Notes under the pieces: generated by a model
Database searches by the model: none
Seen by the model: only the letters and a program-made list of their open reading frames with translations
What the model was told of the DNA's origin: nothing
Program-made: the position numbers and the translations under genes
Assembly (NCBI GenBank): GCA_030591685.1
Contig: JAUVAX010000023.1
Location: 1-37,587 of the forward strand
Origin: Pseudobdellovibrionaceae bacterium
Lineage (GTDB): Bacteria; Bdellovibrionota; Bdellovibrionia; Bdellovibrionales; UBA1609
DNA length: 37,587 bases
Reading direction: 5' to 3'
Shown here: positions 22,769 to 32,740 of the stretch, piece after piece
Layout of the letters: each line of letters starts with the position of its first letter
How positions within the stretch are numbered: position 1 is the stretch's first letter

Positions 22769-24481
22769 TTAAATATTATAAAGCCGGGCGTACTCGCCGT
22801 TTTTCTCTAAAAGCTCTTTGTGGCTGCCTTGCTCGTGTATTTGACCGTCTTTCATTACAAGTATACGGTCTGCGGTTTGGATGGTTGAAAGCCTGTGGGC
22901 AATCACAAAAGTCGTTCGCCCCTTCATAAGTTCGCTCAAACCCTTTTGAACCTCTTTTTCACTTTCGTTATCTAGAGCACTTGTAGCTTCGTCGAGTATA
23001 AGTATAGGGGCGTCTTTTAAAATGGCCCGAGCAATACTAATGCGTTGTTTTTCGCCGCCAGAGAGCAGGGCCCCGCGCTCTCCACACAGTGACTCATAAC
23101 CCTCAGGGGTGTTTGATATAAACTCATGGGCATTAGCCAAAGTGGCGGCCTCTTTAACCTGGGGCTTTGATTTTGAAAAGTCACCGGCTTGTATATTATG
23201 CTCTATTGAGTCACTAAATAAAAATACGTCTTGGCTCACAAGGGCCACATGGGCCCGGTATTCAGACAGTGAGAAGTTTTGTATAGGGGTGTTGTCAATT
23301 GTGATTTCTCCAGAGCCCGGCTCAAAAAATCGCCCCAGTAGATTTACAAAAGTCGACTTACCGCCCCCGCTAGAGCCCACAAGAGCCACCACCTCGCCTC
23401 GCTTTATTTCGAGGTTAATATTTTTTAACACCGGTTTGTCTGAAAAAGAGAAGCTTACGTTTTTGTATTTTATAGAGCTCCAGTTTTCAGGATAAGGGGT
23501 GGGTATTGCGGGGTCAGAGACCTCTTGACCTTCAGTTAAAATTTGATCGTACCGGCTCAAGGCCACAAAGGCCTGTTGCAAGTATACAAACCCCACCTGA
23601 ATTTTTTTAACAGAGTCACCAATCATGGCCAGTGCAAATGAAAAAGCTAAAAAATCACCTATAGTGAGTTTGTTGTTAAAAATTTGATTACCTATGTAAA
23701 CAAGTATGATGGCTAAAGAGATAGAGGTAAGGCTTTCAGAAATAGGGCTTGAGATCTCTTCACGTTGAATTATTTTAGAGCGAGTTTTTAAATACGTTTG
23801 GGCCTGTTTATCAAAACGCTCGCGCATAACGCTTTGTAGGTTAAAGGACTGTACAATACGTGTGCCGTCGAGGCTTTCTTTGACGGTTTTTGTGAGGTCC
23901 TCCATGGTCTCCATACTACGGTGCCCGTATTTTCTTAAACTTCGAGCGAGGCTTTTAGTGACGAGCAAAACTACGGGCAAGGTCACGATTAAAAATAAAA
24001 CAAGGGCCCAATCAATATATAAAAGATAGCAAAAAGCAAAAAGAGCGGTAAACGGCTCCCTGATGAGGTCGGCAATTTTTATTACGCCATGGTGTACTGC
24101 TGTGATATCGTTAAGCATACGGCTAATTAACCCGCCTGAGCCACGAACAAAACTATTTAAATAGCTTAAGTTTAGGTTTAGATATTTGTTCATTAAATTT
24201 CGACGCATGTTTACAGAGAGCTCTTCGCCCACATACTTCATCCAATAAAGGTGAAAGTACCTTAATATATTTACAACACACCAAATGGCCCCAATGGCAA
24301 TGGGGATATAAAGTGCAAGCTCTCTATCGTTACTCACCCAGGCCTTCTCAGTGAGTTGCCGCATAAGCTCGGGTATTAGGGCCTTAAGTAAACTAATCAT
24401 AAACCCCAAAGTAATAATAAAACTCAAACGCTTTTTATAGGGTTTCAGTTGGCTTAAGAGTCGTTTAAAATCTTCACTCAT
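22769..24481 (-). CDS. msbA: MsbA-like lipid-exporting ABC transporter
   Basis: A half-transporter of 570 residues with six membrane segments (residues about 20-300) and a C-terminal ATPase. The ATPase shows Walker A GSSGGGKST, signature LSGGEKQR and Walker B ILILDEATSALD, followed by AHRLST. MsbA flips lipid A-core across the inner membrane, and it belongs to a broader class that includes multidrug exporters, so lipid A transport is inferred from close family likeness. It starts 14 bp after the stop of uvrA and probably shares its transcript. No accessory envelope gene is next to it. Confidence 0.88.
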   Translation of the reverse strand: MSEDFKRLLSQLKPYKKRLSFIITLGFMISLLKALIPELMRQLTEKAWVSNDRELALYIPIAIGAIWCVVNILRYFHLYWMKYVGEELSVNMRRNLMNKYLNLNLSYLNSFVRGSGGLISRMLNDITAVHHGVIKIADLIREPFTALFAFCYLLYIDWALVLFLIVTLPVVLLVTKSLARSLRKYGHRSMETMEDLTKTVKESLDGTRIVQSFNLQSVMRERFDKQAQTYLKTRSKIIQREEISSPISESLTSISLAIILVYIGNQIFNNKLTIGDFLAFSFALAMIGDSVKKIQVGFVYLQQAFVALSRYDQILTEGQEVSDPAIPTPYPENWSSIKYKNVSFSFSDKPVLKNINLEIKRGEVVALVGSSGGGKSTFVNLLGRFFEPGSGEITIDNTPIQNFSLSEYRAHVALVSQDVFLFSDSIEHNIQAGDFSKSKPQVKEAATLANAHEFISNTPEGYESLCGERGALLSGGEKQRISIARAILKDAPILILDEATSALDNESEKEVQKGLSELMKGRTTFVIAHRLSTIQTADRILVMKDGQIHEQGSHKELLEKNGEYARLYNI

Positions 24482-24495
24482 AGTGATGTCCTTTT

Positions 24496-27429
24496 TTAGT
24501 TATCAAAACTACTCCCCGAGTAGAGCCCTTCGATATAACGCTTTAAATATAGGCCCGTATGGCCTTTTTTAAAACTTATAAGCTCAGACGGAGGCCCTGC
24601 AAACAATACCTTGCCGCCTTTTTCGCCTGCTTCAGGCCCTATATCAATAACATAGTCTGAGGCTCTGACAATATCCAGGTTGTGCTCGATTAAAATTACA
24701 CTGGCGCCGGTATCAACAAGCTTATGTAAGACCTTTATAAGTAACTCGACCTCTTTAAAGTGCAACCCCGTTGTAGGTTCGTCTAAAATAAACAAAGTCC
24801 CTTTTTGATTTGTAAGGTTAAGCTCACGCGCTAATTTTAAACGCTGTGACTCGCCACCAGAGAGGGTTGAGGCCCTTTGCCCTAGTTGTATATAATCAAG
24901 GCCCACTTCTTTTAATACCGCAAGGGGGCGCCTTATATTTGGGTAGGCCACGAAAAAATCCATGGCCTCGCTCACAGTGAGGTTGAGTATTTCGTAGATA
25001 TTTTTATTGTGGTATTTAACGTCTAAAATTTCATCTCGGTATTTTTTACCATCACAGGTGTCGCAGAGCACTTCAATGTCGTCCATAAACATCATGTCAA
25101 TAACTTCAACCCCTAGCCCGTGGCATACTGGGCACCGGCCACCATCGACGTTTAATGAAAACGTACCTGGTCGGTAACCAATGGCCTTAGACTCTGGCAA
25201 CGAGGCCATGAGCTGCCGGATAGGGTCAAAGACTTTTAAATAAGTAGCCGGGTTAGATCGGGCTGTTTTACCCACCGGTGATTGGTCAATGTATAAAACG
25301 CTCTTTAAATTTTCAACACCCGTTAAGGACTTGTACTCAAGCCCCTCTTTAAAGCCGACTTTGAGTATTCGGGCCACCGCCGGGTAAAGGGTGTCACTAA
25401 TGAGTGATGATTTTCCAGAGCCACTCACCCCCGTAACTGTAACAATTCGGTTGAGCGGTAATTCTACGTTCACATTTTTTAAATTATTACCCGTGCAGCC
25501 TTTAAGGGTGAGTTTATATTTAAAGGCCTCAAGCTCAACGGGGCGACTTATCGTGAGGTCAACGATTTGTTTTTGAGGCCTTAAGTAAGGGGCTGTGACA
25601 GAGCGAGGCTCGTTGTAAAACTCTTTTGTTGGGCCCGAGTAAATCACCTCGCCCCCAAGAGAGCCCGAGCCCGGGCCGATTTCTAAAATATTATTAGAGT
25701 TTTTAATAACGTCATGATCATGCTCAACAACAACCAGGGTATTGCCGAGGTTATTGAGCATTTTGAGTATAGAGATGAGCCGGTCGTTATCTCTAGGGTG
25801 TAAACCAACAGTGGGCTCATCGAGTACATAGAGGCTTTGTGATAACTCCATGCCGAGCTGATTGGCCAGGTTAAGGCGCTGGTACTCGCCGCCAGAGAGA
25901 GTTTTGGTCTCTCTGTTAAGGGTTAAATAATCTAGCCCCACGTCGCTTAAGTACATAAGGCGAGAGTTGATTTGTCGTAAAATCTCTTTACAGGCCTCTT
26001 GTTCGAGAGGGGTAAATTTAACCTTTTTAAAGTGTTTGATTAACTTTTCAAGGGTGAGGCTTGAAAGCTCCGTAATGGCGCAATCATTAACAAGGACTTG
26101 TCGGGCCTCTTTTTTTAACCTTAAACCTTTGCAGTCAGGGCAGGTAAAGGGGCTTTTATGTCGGGCTAAAAAAACACGAACATGCATTTTATACCGTCGA
26201 CCCTCGAGGTATTCAAATAGTCCGAGGACACCGTAAAAGTCCTGAGAGCCCTCCCAGATATTTTTTTGATGTTTTTTTGAAAGCTTCTCCCAAGGGGTGT
26301 GCAAGTCTACCTTTGCATTTTTACAATATTCAAAAAGTTCTTTTTTATCAGACCGAGCACTGGGCATAAAAAAGGGCTTTAAACACCCCTGGGCAATAGT
26401 TTTTGAAGGGTCGGGTATAACTTTTGCCTTATCTATTTTAAGTATGTTGCCAAACCCGTTGCATGTGGGGCAGGCCCCGACAGGGTTATTAAAACTAAAA
26501 AGTCGTGATGAAATTTCGGGGAACAAATAATTGCACACCGAACACGAGAGGCGCTCGTCAAAAATCATTTGCTTGCCAGAGGTCGTAATAACCCGAGCGT
26601 GGCCAGAGAGATAGTTTTTATTTAACTCTCTTGTGGCCTTAAAGGCTTGAGATAGAGAGTCTGCAATTCTTGATTCGTCCTCAGTAGTTAAAACAAAACG
26701 ATCAATAACAATATAAAACTCACCCTTGGGGGCGGTTTTTCGAGGTACGTCGTCAAGGTTTATGACTTTACCTAAGGGGGTTTCAGAGTAAGGAGCCTCA
26801 TCTATTTTTTTAAGTTTATTTGTTTTAACTACTTTTGAGGTGGTTCTTTTTTTTACTTTTTTCTCGGTGGTTGCTTTTGCCTTTGCGGGCATATAAATGC
26901 GAGCGTAGCCCTCTTTTTTAAGTTGGGCCCATAGTTTTTTTCCACTGAGTATGCGGTGGGCTTCGTCGAGGGGGATTAATAAGTAAGCGCGCTCGCCGTT
27001 AAGGTTTGAAACAAGTTTTTTAGCAGCACTGACGGGGTCATCTTTTTCAAGAAGGAGATGGTGCTCGGGGCAGTAGGCTTTGCCGATTTTTTCATACAAA
27101 AGCCTCAGGTAATCAATAACCTCAGTACTTGTGCCCACAGTAGAGCGCGAGTTTTTAACAGAGTTTTTTTGTTCAATGGCAATAGCTGGGGGGATATTTT
27201 TAATGCCCTCGATATTAGGTTTCGGAGCTTTTTTTAAAAACTGTTTCGCATAATTTGAAAGGCTATCAATGTAGCGCCTTTGCCCTTCGGCATAAAGGGT
27301 ATCAAAAGCTAAAGAGCTTTTGCCCGACCCGCTGGGCCCACAAATAACGGTAAAAGACCCTAGGGGGATTTTAACCTCTAAGTCTTTTAAGTTATTTTCT
27401 TGAACCCCCCAAAGGTGGATGTGCTTCAT
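24496..27429 (-). CDS. uvrA: UvrA, excinuclease ABC subunit A
   Basis: UvrA finds bulky DNA lesions and loads UvrB in nucleotide excision repair. This 977-residue protein has two ABC ATPase modules. The first Walker A is GPSGSGKSS (31-39), the second GVSGSGKSS, and each has a LSGGE signature. The UvrB-binding region begins near KAYCPEHH, as in proteobacterial UvrA, and zinc-binding cysteines appear at CSVC...CPTC and CPVC...CDTC. A Lys-rich insertion (about residues 180-210) is unusual. Its start shares ATGA with the stop of the PBP1A gene, so they are translated together. Confidence 0.96.
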   Translation of the reverse strand: MKHIHLWGVQENNLKDLEVKIPLGSFTVICGPSGSGKSSLAFDTLYAEGQRRYIDSLSNYAKQFLKKAPKPNIEGIKNIPPAIAIEQKNSVKNSRSTVGTSTEVIDYLRLLYEKIGKAYCPEHHLLLEKDDPVSAAKKLVSNLNGERAYLLIPLDEAHRILSGKKLWAQLKKEGYARIYMPAKAKATTEKKVKKRTTSKVVKTNKLKKIDEAPYSETPLGKVINLDDVPRKTAPKGEFYIVIDRFVLTTEDESRIADSLSQAFKATRELNKNYLSGHARVITTSGKQMIFDERLSCSVCNYLFPEISSRLFSFNNPVGACPTCNGFGNILKIDKAKVIPDPSKTIAQGCLKPFFMPSARSDKKELFEYCKNAKVDLHTPWEKLSKKHQKNIWEGSQDFYGVLGLFEYLEGRRYKMHVRVFLARHKSPFTCPDCKGLRLKKEARQVLVNDCAITELSSLTLEKLIKHFKKVKFTPLEQEACKEILRQINSRLMYLSDVGLDYLTLNRETKTLSGGEYQRLNLANQLGMELSQSLYVLDEPTVGLHPRDNDRLISILKMLNNLGNTLVVVEHDHDVIKNSNNILEIGPGSGSLGGEVIYSGPTKEFYNEPRSVTAPYLRPQKQIVDLTISRPVELEAFKYKLTLKGCTGNNLKNVNVELPLNRIVTVTGVSGSGKSSLISDTLYPAVARILKVGFKEGLEYKSLTGVENLKSVLYIDQSPVGKTARSNPATYLKVFDPIRQLMASLPESKAIGYRPGTFSLNVDGGRCPVCHGLGVEVIDMMFMDDIEVLCDTCDGKKYRDEILDVKYHNKNIYEILNLTVSEAMDFFVAYPNIRRPLAVLKEVGLDYIQLGQRASTLSGGESQRLKLARELNLTNQKGTLFILDEPTTGLHFKEVELLIKVLHKLVDTGASVILIEHNLDIVRASDYVIDIGPEAGEKGGKVLFAGPPSELISFKKGHTGLYLKRYIEGLYSGSSFDN

Positions 27430-30278
27430 TCAGATAAATCCTGCTTATAAAAATCTTGAATATCATCATTGTCCGACGTGGCATTGGTGTTTGAATTTGT
27501 TGTTGCGCCGGTTGAAAACTGGGGTTCAGTGCCCTCAACAAAAGCTTGCTTAACATAACTGGCGGTTTGCGCAGAGGCGACATCTCCTGTTTCGTTATCA
27601 ATATTTGCAAACACAATTCCCTCCGGTACGGGGAAGTTTCTTTCAGGTAGGCCTTTTTGGGCTGACTTCATGTACTCCAGCCAAATGGGCAGAGCTGTGC
27701 GCCCGCCCCCTTCGCCCACCCCTAAAGAGCGTTCGTCATCATACCCTACCCATACTCCTGAGACGATGTCGGGTGTGTACCCCACAAACCAGGCATCATA
27801 ATAACCACTTGTGGTCCCGGTTTTACCGGCAGCCGGTCGGCCGAGGGCTCTTGCGCGGCGGCCAGTGCCTCCGGGCTCTTCAATAACCCCTTGAAGAATA
27901 CTTGTAATAATAAAAGCCGTTGCGGGGCTCATTAACTGCTCAGGGTCATCATAATAAAGTGGGGGTTGTTTTGAAAAATCTAAATGAAAGTACTTTTCTT
28001 CGTTAGGCGGCTCTGCCGACTCACTTGAACCTGCGACAGTGGTTTGCGTTAAGGCTTGAGGGGGGCTTGCCTCTTTTTGTTTCGCGGGGTCAGACTCGTC
28101 ACCCAGAGAGTCTTTTTTATTTTTACGCCAATTTAAAAAAGCAAGGCGCTTGAGTTTAAAGTCCTCGTTAAGGGCCTCAAGTTCTTCAGAAAAACGTTTA
28201 TCTAAAGCGACAGGGCCTAAAATTTGAACCCCCTCGCGGTCTAAAACTTTATGTAATATGACAGGGGTAATACGCTTGCCTAGGCGGCCAAACTGGGCAA
28301 ACACCTTAGTCATTTCGTATAATGTCACAGCACTCGATCCGAGGGCTAAAGTAAAATCCATATTAAGAGGGCTAAAAACCCCTAGGCGTTTTGCGTACTC
28401 GGCCACCCAGTCCACACTGACCTTTTCAATTATTTTTACAGTGGGTACGTTTAAAGACCTAATAAGGGCGTTTCTAAAAAGTATATCTCCAGTGAACTTA
28501 TGTGAATAGTTGCCGGGCTTCCATTTTTTGATTTCTACATCGTCAGAGTTTTCAATTTTTTTCTCTTCTTCGTAAATCAAAGGCGCATCTATAATTTTAG
28601 TGGCTGGGGTAAAGCCTTTATCTAAGGCGGCGGCATAAACAAGTGTCTTAAACGAAGACCCGGGCTGCCTTAGCGCCTGAAGGGCTCTGTTAAACTGGGA
28701 GGTTTTAAAATCATACCCCCCGACCATGGCCACAACATCGCTTGTTTTTTGATCTAAAGATATTAACGCCGCCTGAGCGAGGGGTTCTTGTTCAAGCTCA
28801 ATTAAAACAAAGGGCTCAAAGGTTTCAGGCAGGCCCTCGGGGCGTAGGTAGTTGTCTTTTTGTTGTTTTTTTAACTCTTTAAGCTCGTCGTTCAATCGGG
28901 TCGAGTAAAACCTTGAGGCCACAACACGCACGCTTATAATGTCCCCCACCTTAAGTGCTTTTGAGGGTTTGTCGATCTCGGCATACTCTTGTCTTAATTT
29001 AGGGTCAGGGGTGCGGGCCCACTTCATGGTCTCAAAATCTATAAGCCCTTGGCTTTCAGCAAAGCGCACGTAAACAAGACCCCATTTGTCGTCAACTTTA
29101 GTTATAATGCCTTCAACTATGGTATCAAGTGGGATGTACTTAGGCAGTGCTTTAACGGGGAGGCCCTCGGTATCTTTACCGGTCAGGTTCAACTCTCCGA
29201 GGCCGTGAAACTGCCCGTCAGGGTGAATCACCTTGGCCGGTGAAAAATCATCAACTAAACTGTCACGGGTTTTTTTTAGCATTTTAGCTATAACCGCAGT
29301 ATCTGTGATATTTTTTTTAGGGCCTCTGTACCCTTGCCTTTTATCTAATTGGCGTAAACCACTGCGGGCTGACCGCTGGGCTTCAATTTGTTTTTGTATG
29401 TCGAGGCTTGTGTGTATTTTAAGCCCCTTATCAAGGACCATTTCTTCGCCGAGCTCTTCGACGAGCATTTGTCGAATGGTCTCAAGGTAAAAGGGTGCGA
29501 ATTTTTTATAGCCCCTTCGTACATATACTGTCAGCGGTGCCTCGGCGTGCTCTGAAGCCTGCTCTTCAGTAACAAAACCCTCTTCAACCATTCGGCTTAA
29601 AACATAACGTTGCCTAGTTTTGGCAGACTGCGGGTTATACACCGGCGAGTACCGGCTGGGCGCCTGGGGCAGGCCGGCTAAAACAGCCGCTTCGCCCAAG
29701 GTGAGATCTTTAACGCTTTTTCTAAAGTAAATCTGTGCAGAGGTTTTAACTCCATACGCCCCATGCCCTAAATATATTTGGTTGAGGTAGAGGTAGAGGA
29801 TTTCATCTTTAGTGAGGTTCTCCTCCATACGTTGGGCTAAAATGATTTCTTTAATTTTTCGGGTGTATGTTTTTTCATTTGTTAAAAGCAGTGATCGGGC
29901 CACCTGTTGGGTGATGGTCGAGGCCCCCTGTACTTTGCGGCCCGCTTTAATATTAGCTATTAATGCCCTCACCATAGCAATATAGTTAACGCCATTGTGT
30001 TCGTAAAACGAAGCGTCCTCAGAGGCCACAAAGGCCTGTAATAAATGCTCGGGCAATTCGTTAACCTCGGCAATCAGGCGACGCTCTCTGAAAAACTCAC
30101 CAATTTTTTGGTTATTGCGGTCAAATACTTCGCTTACAAGTAAGGGGCTATAGTCAGCCACCGTAATGAGCTGCGGCAGGTTAGAGGTGAGTATGATGAT
30201 GTAGGTCGCAAGGGCCGCAATAGATAAAAAGCCAGTCGCCAATATAAGAGTAATAACTTTTTTTAAGTTCATGAGCAT
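27426..30278 (-). CDS. mrcA: penicillin-binding protein 1A, bifunctional peptidoglycan synthase
   Basis: A class A PBP that polymerises glycan chains and cross-links peptides on the outer side of the inner membrane. The 950-residue protein has one N-terminal transmembrane helix, then a glycosyltransferase domain with Glu87 in FVASEDASFYEHNG, STITQQVAR and RKIKEIILAQRME, an OB-like domain (about 340-480), and the transpeptidase with Ser541 in SSFK, SLN and Lys819 in KTGTT. It is longer than E. coli PBP1A; part of the excess is a Lys/Ser/Pro-rich insertion (about residues 700-760). The last part is Asn/Thr-rich. It starts at ATG 30278 after AAGGGG and leads the mrcA-uvrA-msbA set. Confidence 0.95.
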   Translation of the reverse strand: MLMNLKKVITLILATGFLSIAALATYIIILTSNLPQLITVADYSPLLVSEVFDRNNQKIGEFFRERRLIAEVNELPEHLLQAFVASEDASFYEHNGVNYIAMVRALIANIKAGRKVQGASTITQQVARSLLLTNEKTYTRKIKEIILAQRMEENLTKDEILYLYLNQIYLGHGAYGVKTSAQIYFRKSVKDLTLGEAAVLAGLPQAPSRYSPVYNPQSAKTRQRYVLSRMVEEGFVTEEQASEHAEAPLTVYVRRGYKKFAPFYLETIRQMLVEELGEEMVLDKGLKIHTSLDIQKQIEAQRSARSGLRQLDKRQGYRGPKKNITDTAVIAKMLKKTRDSLVDDFSPAKVIHPDGQFHGLGELNLTGKDTEGLPVKALPKYIPLDTIVEGIITKVDDKWGLVYVRFAESQGLIDFETMKWARTPDPKLRQEYAEIDKPSKALKVGDIISVRVVASRFYSTRLNDELKELKKQQKDNYLRPEGLPETFEPFVLIELEQEPLAQAALISLDQKTSDVVAMVGGYDFKTSQFNRALQALRQPGSSFKTLVYAAALDKGFTPATKIIDAPLIYEEEKKIENSDDVEIKKWKPGNYSHKFTGDILFRNALIRSLNVPTVKIIEKVSVDWVAEYAKRLGVFSPLNMDFTLALGSSAVTLYEMTKVFAQFGRLGKRITPVILHKVLDREGVQILGPVALDKRFSEELEALNEDFKLKRLAFLNWRKNKKDSLGDESDPAKQKEASPPQALTQTTVAGSSESAEPPNEEKYFHLDFSKQPPLYYDDPEQLMSPATAFIITSILQGVIEEPGGTGRRARALGRPAAGKTGTTSGYYDAWFVGYTPDIVSGVWVGYDDERSLGVGEGGGRTALPIWLEYMKSAQKGLPERNFPVPEGIVFANIDNETGDVASAQTASYVKQAFVEGTEPQFSTGATTNSNTNATSDNDDIQDFYKQDLSE

Positions 30279-30296
30279 TAAACCCCTTTTTAAGGG

Positions 30297-30313
30297 CTTA
30301 AGGCTACCTTAAG
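30297..30313. promoter_or_regulatory. inverted repeat upstream of mrcA
   Basis: CTTAAGGCTACCTTAAG has perfect 7-bp arms around a 3-base centre. It lies about 20 bp upstream of the PBP1A start and could act as an operator or an RNA hairpin near the ribosome site. Confidence 0.35.
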
Positions 30314-30386
30314 CGAGGGGCAAAATCATTAAATTGCTCGACTTATATTTATGTGATCTTGCGCGGCGCAAAAAAGGGCTGTAGTT

Positions 30387-32081
30387 TTATATACTGCCTC
30401 TGGTGGGGAGGATGCCGCCCCCAATATTAGATTTTTTGGGGCAATAAAAGTTGGCCGCGTTACCGGTGCTGCTTTTGATAAAGGCTTTCGCCGGCCCGCA
30501 TTTTGAGGAGCTTAGGTTAAGACAACACCCGCACGCCTCAACAGCATCCACAGCAAGGCTTAAGGAGTCGTAATAACCATTAATCATTTTGTTGGTACTG
30601 CCCTCATCACGCTTACCGCTGCTGGATTTACTTTTTACCATGTCATAAGCTTGCTTCATGCCTTGGTAGTCTTTTTCAAGCACTAAAACTAAGTTTTGGT
30701 TCATGTATGTACTACGGGTGTAATTTGTTTTTTCTTTTTGCAGCTGCTGCTCCTTGAGGGCTGCGGCTTGAGCGGCTGATTGTGCCGCAAGTATGAGTTT
30801 CTTTTTTTGAGCTAAAATAGATTCAGCGGCCTCAAAAGAGATTTCAGCTTCGTTAACCCTAAGGTCTATGATTTTGCTTTCAAGGCGGGCAATGCGCTGC
30901 TCTATGCGCTTTAGGTTTCTTTTATAGGCGTACTTTGCGATTTGCGATTTAGATTTACGACTGCGATTGTTGATATTTGAAGAGAGGTCCTTCATGCAAG
31001 ACCTTACAAGTTTTTTATATTTAGAGTTAAGGTATTGAACCCTTGATTTACCCGATTGGTTAAAAAATTGATTGACCTTCAGGGTGCGTCGCGACCCGCC
31101 GCTATTTTTGCCAGTGCTTTTAAAATAACCGGCTTGTTGAGCTTTAGAAGATTCATCATTAAAAATTTTCTCTCTCATTTTTTGGGCACACTCACGCATT
31201 TGGTTGCGCTCGTCCTCTTTAATCTCTTCAACTTTTTGAATGTAGGCGCTTTCCACAGCGATAAGTTCATCTTGAAACCCGTCTAAAGCATCAAGAGCGC
31301 CTTGCATTTCTTTTTTAAAGGTACGCTTCATCTCGTTAAAGTTTTTTGAACTGGCAGCGTCAAAAGTCTCTATGGCTTGTCGGGACTCTGAGGCCGCAGT
31401 TTTCGCACCGAGAAGCTCTTCTTCTAGTCGAGCGATGTTGTCTTGCCCGTCTTGGGCTGCCGTCTCAGTATCTTTTTTTAATTGGTCTCTCTTTTCTTCA
31501 ATAGCGTCGTACTTTTCTTTAAAGTCTTCTACGTGCTCTTTGGCAAGGCCTGGGCAGTCGCCGTAGCTTTCTTTTTTATCATCAAAGCCGGCGTCTTCGT
31601 CAGCGAGGTCATCAATAGCCTGGTTGCACTTTTCAACCGTCCTTAGGCCCCCGCTCCCCCCGGCGTTTACATATTCTTTATGGGCGTCTCGAAAATCTTT
31701 TTTAGCTTCGTCACAAGAGTTAGTGCTGTCCCCTGAAGCTCTGGGTAGATTGTCCCTTACTATCTGGCCGTACACCTTTAACAAGTCACTCTTCTTGCTA
31801 CTATTTGAACTGTTGATATCTTTTAGAATAACCCAAGACAGACTACCTTTTCTTCCTCTCTCGCCGACACTGAACCGACATGTGTTGTTGACGTCATGCG
31901 GGATAATATTTGGACTGTAATTAGGGTCAGTATCACCGAGAGCAACAGTAATTCTAGATATGGCATTGCTCGTTCCCTCACATGCATTTTTTTTATCTTC
32001 AGCAGATAAGTGACCAGAAGAGCACAAGATTATTAAAGTATAAACGAGTGTATGAACGTTAGACACTGTAAAGCGTTTCAT
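30387..32081 (-). CDS. large exported coiled-coil protein of unknown function
   Basis: A 564-residue protein with a signal peptide (MKRFTVSNVHTLVYTLIIL, likely cut near residue 27). The N-terminal domain of about 120 residues has scattered cysteines. A long helical region (about 160-480) rich in Glu, Lys, Gln and Ala is predicted to be coiled coil, with conserved-looking segments MRECAQKMREKIF and LVRSCMKDLSS. The C-terminus is cysteine-rich: VEACGCCLN, KCGPAKAF, NFYCPKK. It has no transmembrane anchor beyond the signal. I do not recognise the family. A structural or envelope-associated role is a guess. The gene stands alone; ATG 32081 has AGGGGAG upstream. Confidence 0.72.
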   Translation of the reverse strand: MKRFTVSNVHTLVYTLIILCSSGHLSAEDKKNACEGTSNAISRITVALGDTDPNYSPNIIPHDVNNTCRFSVGERGRKGSLSWVILKDINSSNSSKKSDLLKVYGQIVRDNLPRASGDSTNSCDEAKKDFRDAHKEYVNAGGSGGLRTVEKCNQAIDDLADEDAGFDDKKESYGDCPGLAKEHVEDFKEKYDAIEEKRDQLKKDTETAAQDGQDNIARLEEELLGAKTAASESRQAIETFDAASSKNFNEMKRTFKKEMQGALDALDGFQDELIAVESAYIQKVEEIKEDERNQMRECAQKMREKIFNDESSKAQQAGYFKSTGKNSGGSRRTLKVNQFFNQSGKSRVQYLNSKYKKLVRSCMKDLSSNINNRSRKSKSQIAKYAYKRNLKRIEQRIARLESKIIDLRVNEAEISFEAAESILAQKKKLILAAQSAAQAAALKEQQLQKEKTNYTRSTYMNQNLVLVLEKDYQGMKQAYDMVKSKSSSGKRDEGSTNKMINGYYDSLSLAVDAVEACGCCLNLSSSKCGPAKAFIKSSTGNAANFYCPKKSNIGGGILPTRGSI

Positions 32082-32740
32082 TTGTTTCTCCCCTTGATAG
32101 TAGGTATATGCAGCAATATGGGTGCCAAAACTAGCGGGCCAAGCTTATATTATCGCACAAAGGGGCTGATTTTTAAAAGAAAGAAGGCCATTTTTGCTAC
32201 AGCCCTATGACCTAGGGTGGGCTATGTTCAAAAAAATAGAGGGTTTATTAAAAACAAAACCATACCTTCGGCAGTAGGGTGTGCGTCGTTATTTTTAGGA
32301 GTGTAAAAGGCGAACGAAAAAAAGAAAAAAAAGAGGGGGATGAACCCTAAAGAATGCATTAAACCCGTGTTTCTCAAGGTGGGTGACCATTAATAGTAAC
32401 TTTAGGCTTCTCACACTAACGAAAGCATGCACACCGCTACCAGGGACGGTCCCCAATTTATAACTTGTAGGGTTTAATTAATTCTAGAGTTCAAATTAGA
32501 ACCCCTACTGTTTGTTAATATAACAGAGAGTTTTACCGGGAGCAACAGAGGCAATGTTTATGCCAAAACATAAATATAAGCGAGTACGCTATGGCAGCGA
32601 ATTGATTCGTGTATTTGCGTTATAAGCCCTTCGTCTTGTAATAATATGATGCGGTAATTTTTTTGGTCCCCACTATGTAAGTGTTTAATTCTATTCTTTG
32701 GGCCCGTTATTTTTTTCCTCGAAAATGTCGTTTGATAACT
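32082..32740. other. 659-bp non-coding gap with structured elements
   Basis: No gene was found in this gap. It contains a palindrome GGGAC-G-GTCCC (32443-32453), and an imperfect hairpin with arms at 32467-32479 and 32494-32508 (GTAGGG to CCCTAC). A shorter palindrome CGAAT-TG-ATTCG lies at 32598-32609. A purine-rich stretch occurs at about 32311-32340. These could belong to a small RNA, a REP-like element or promoters of the flanking divergent genes. A short frame at 32341 with a G-rich sequence directly before ATG codes for only 17 residues and was not accepted. Confidence 0.4.

Noticed and set aside
32341-32394. 17-residue frame with GAGGGGG just before ATG
   Set aside because: The purine stretch touches the ATG with no spacer, and the peptide has no features.
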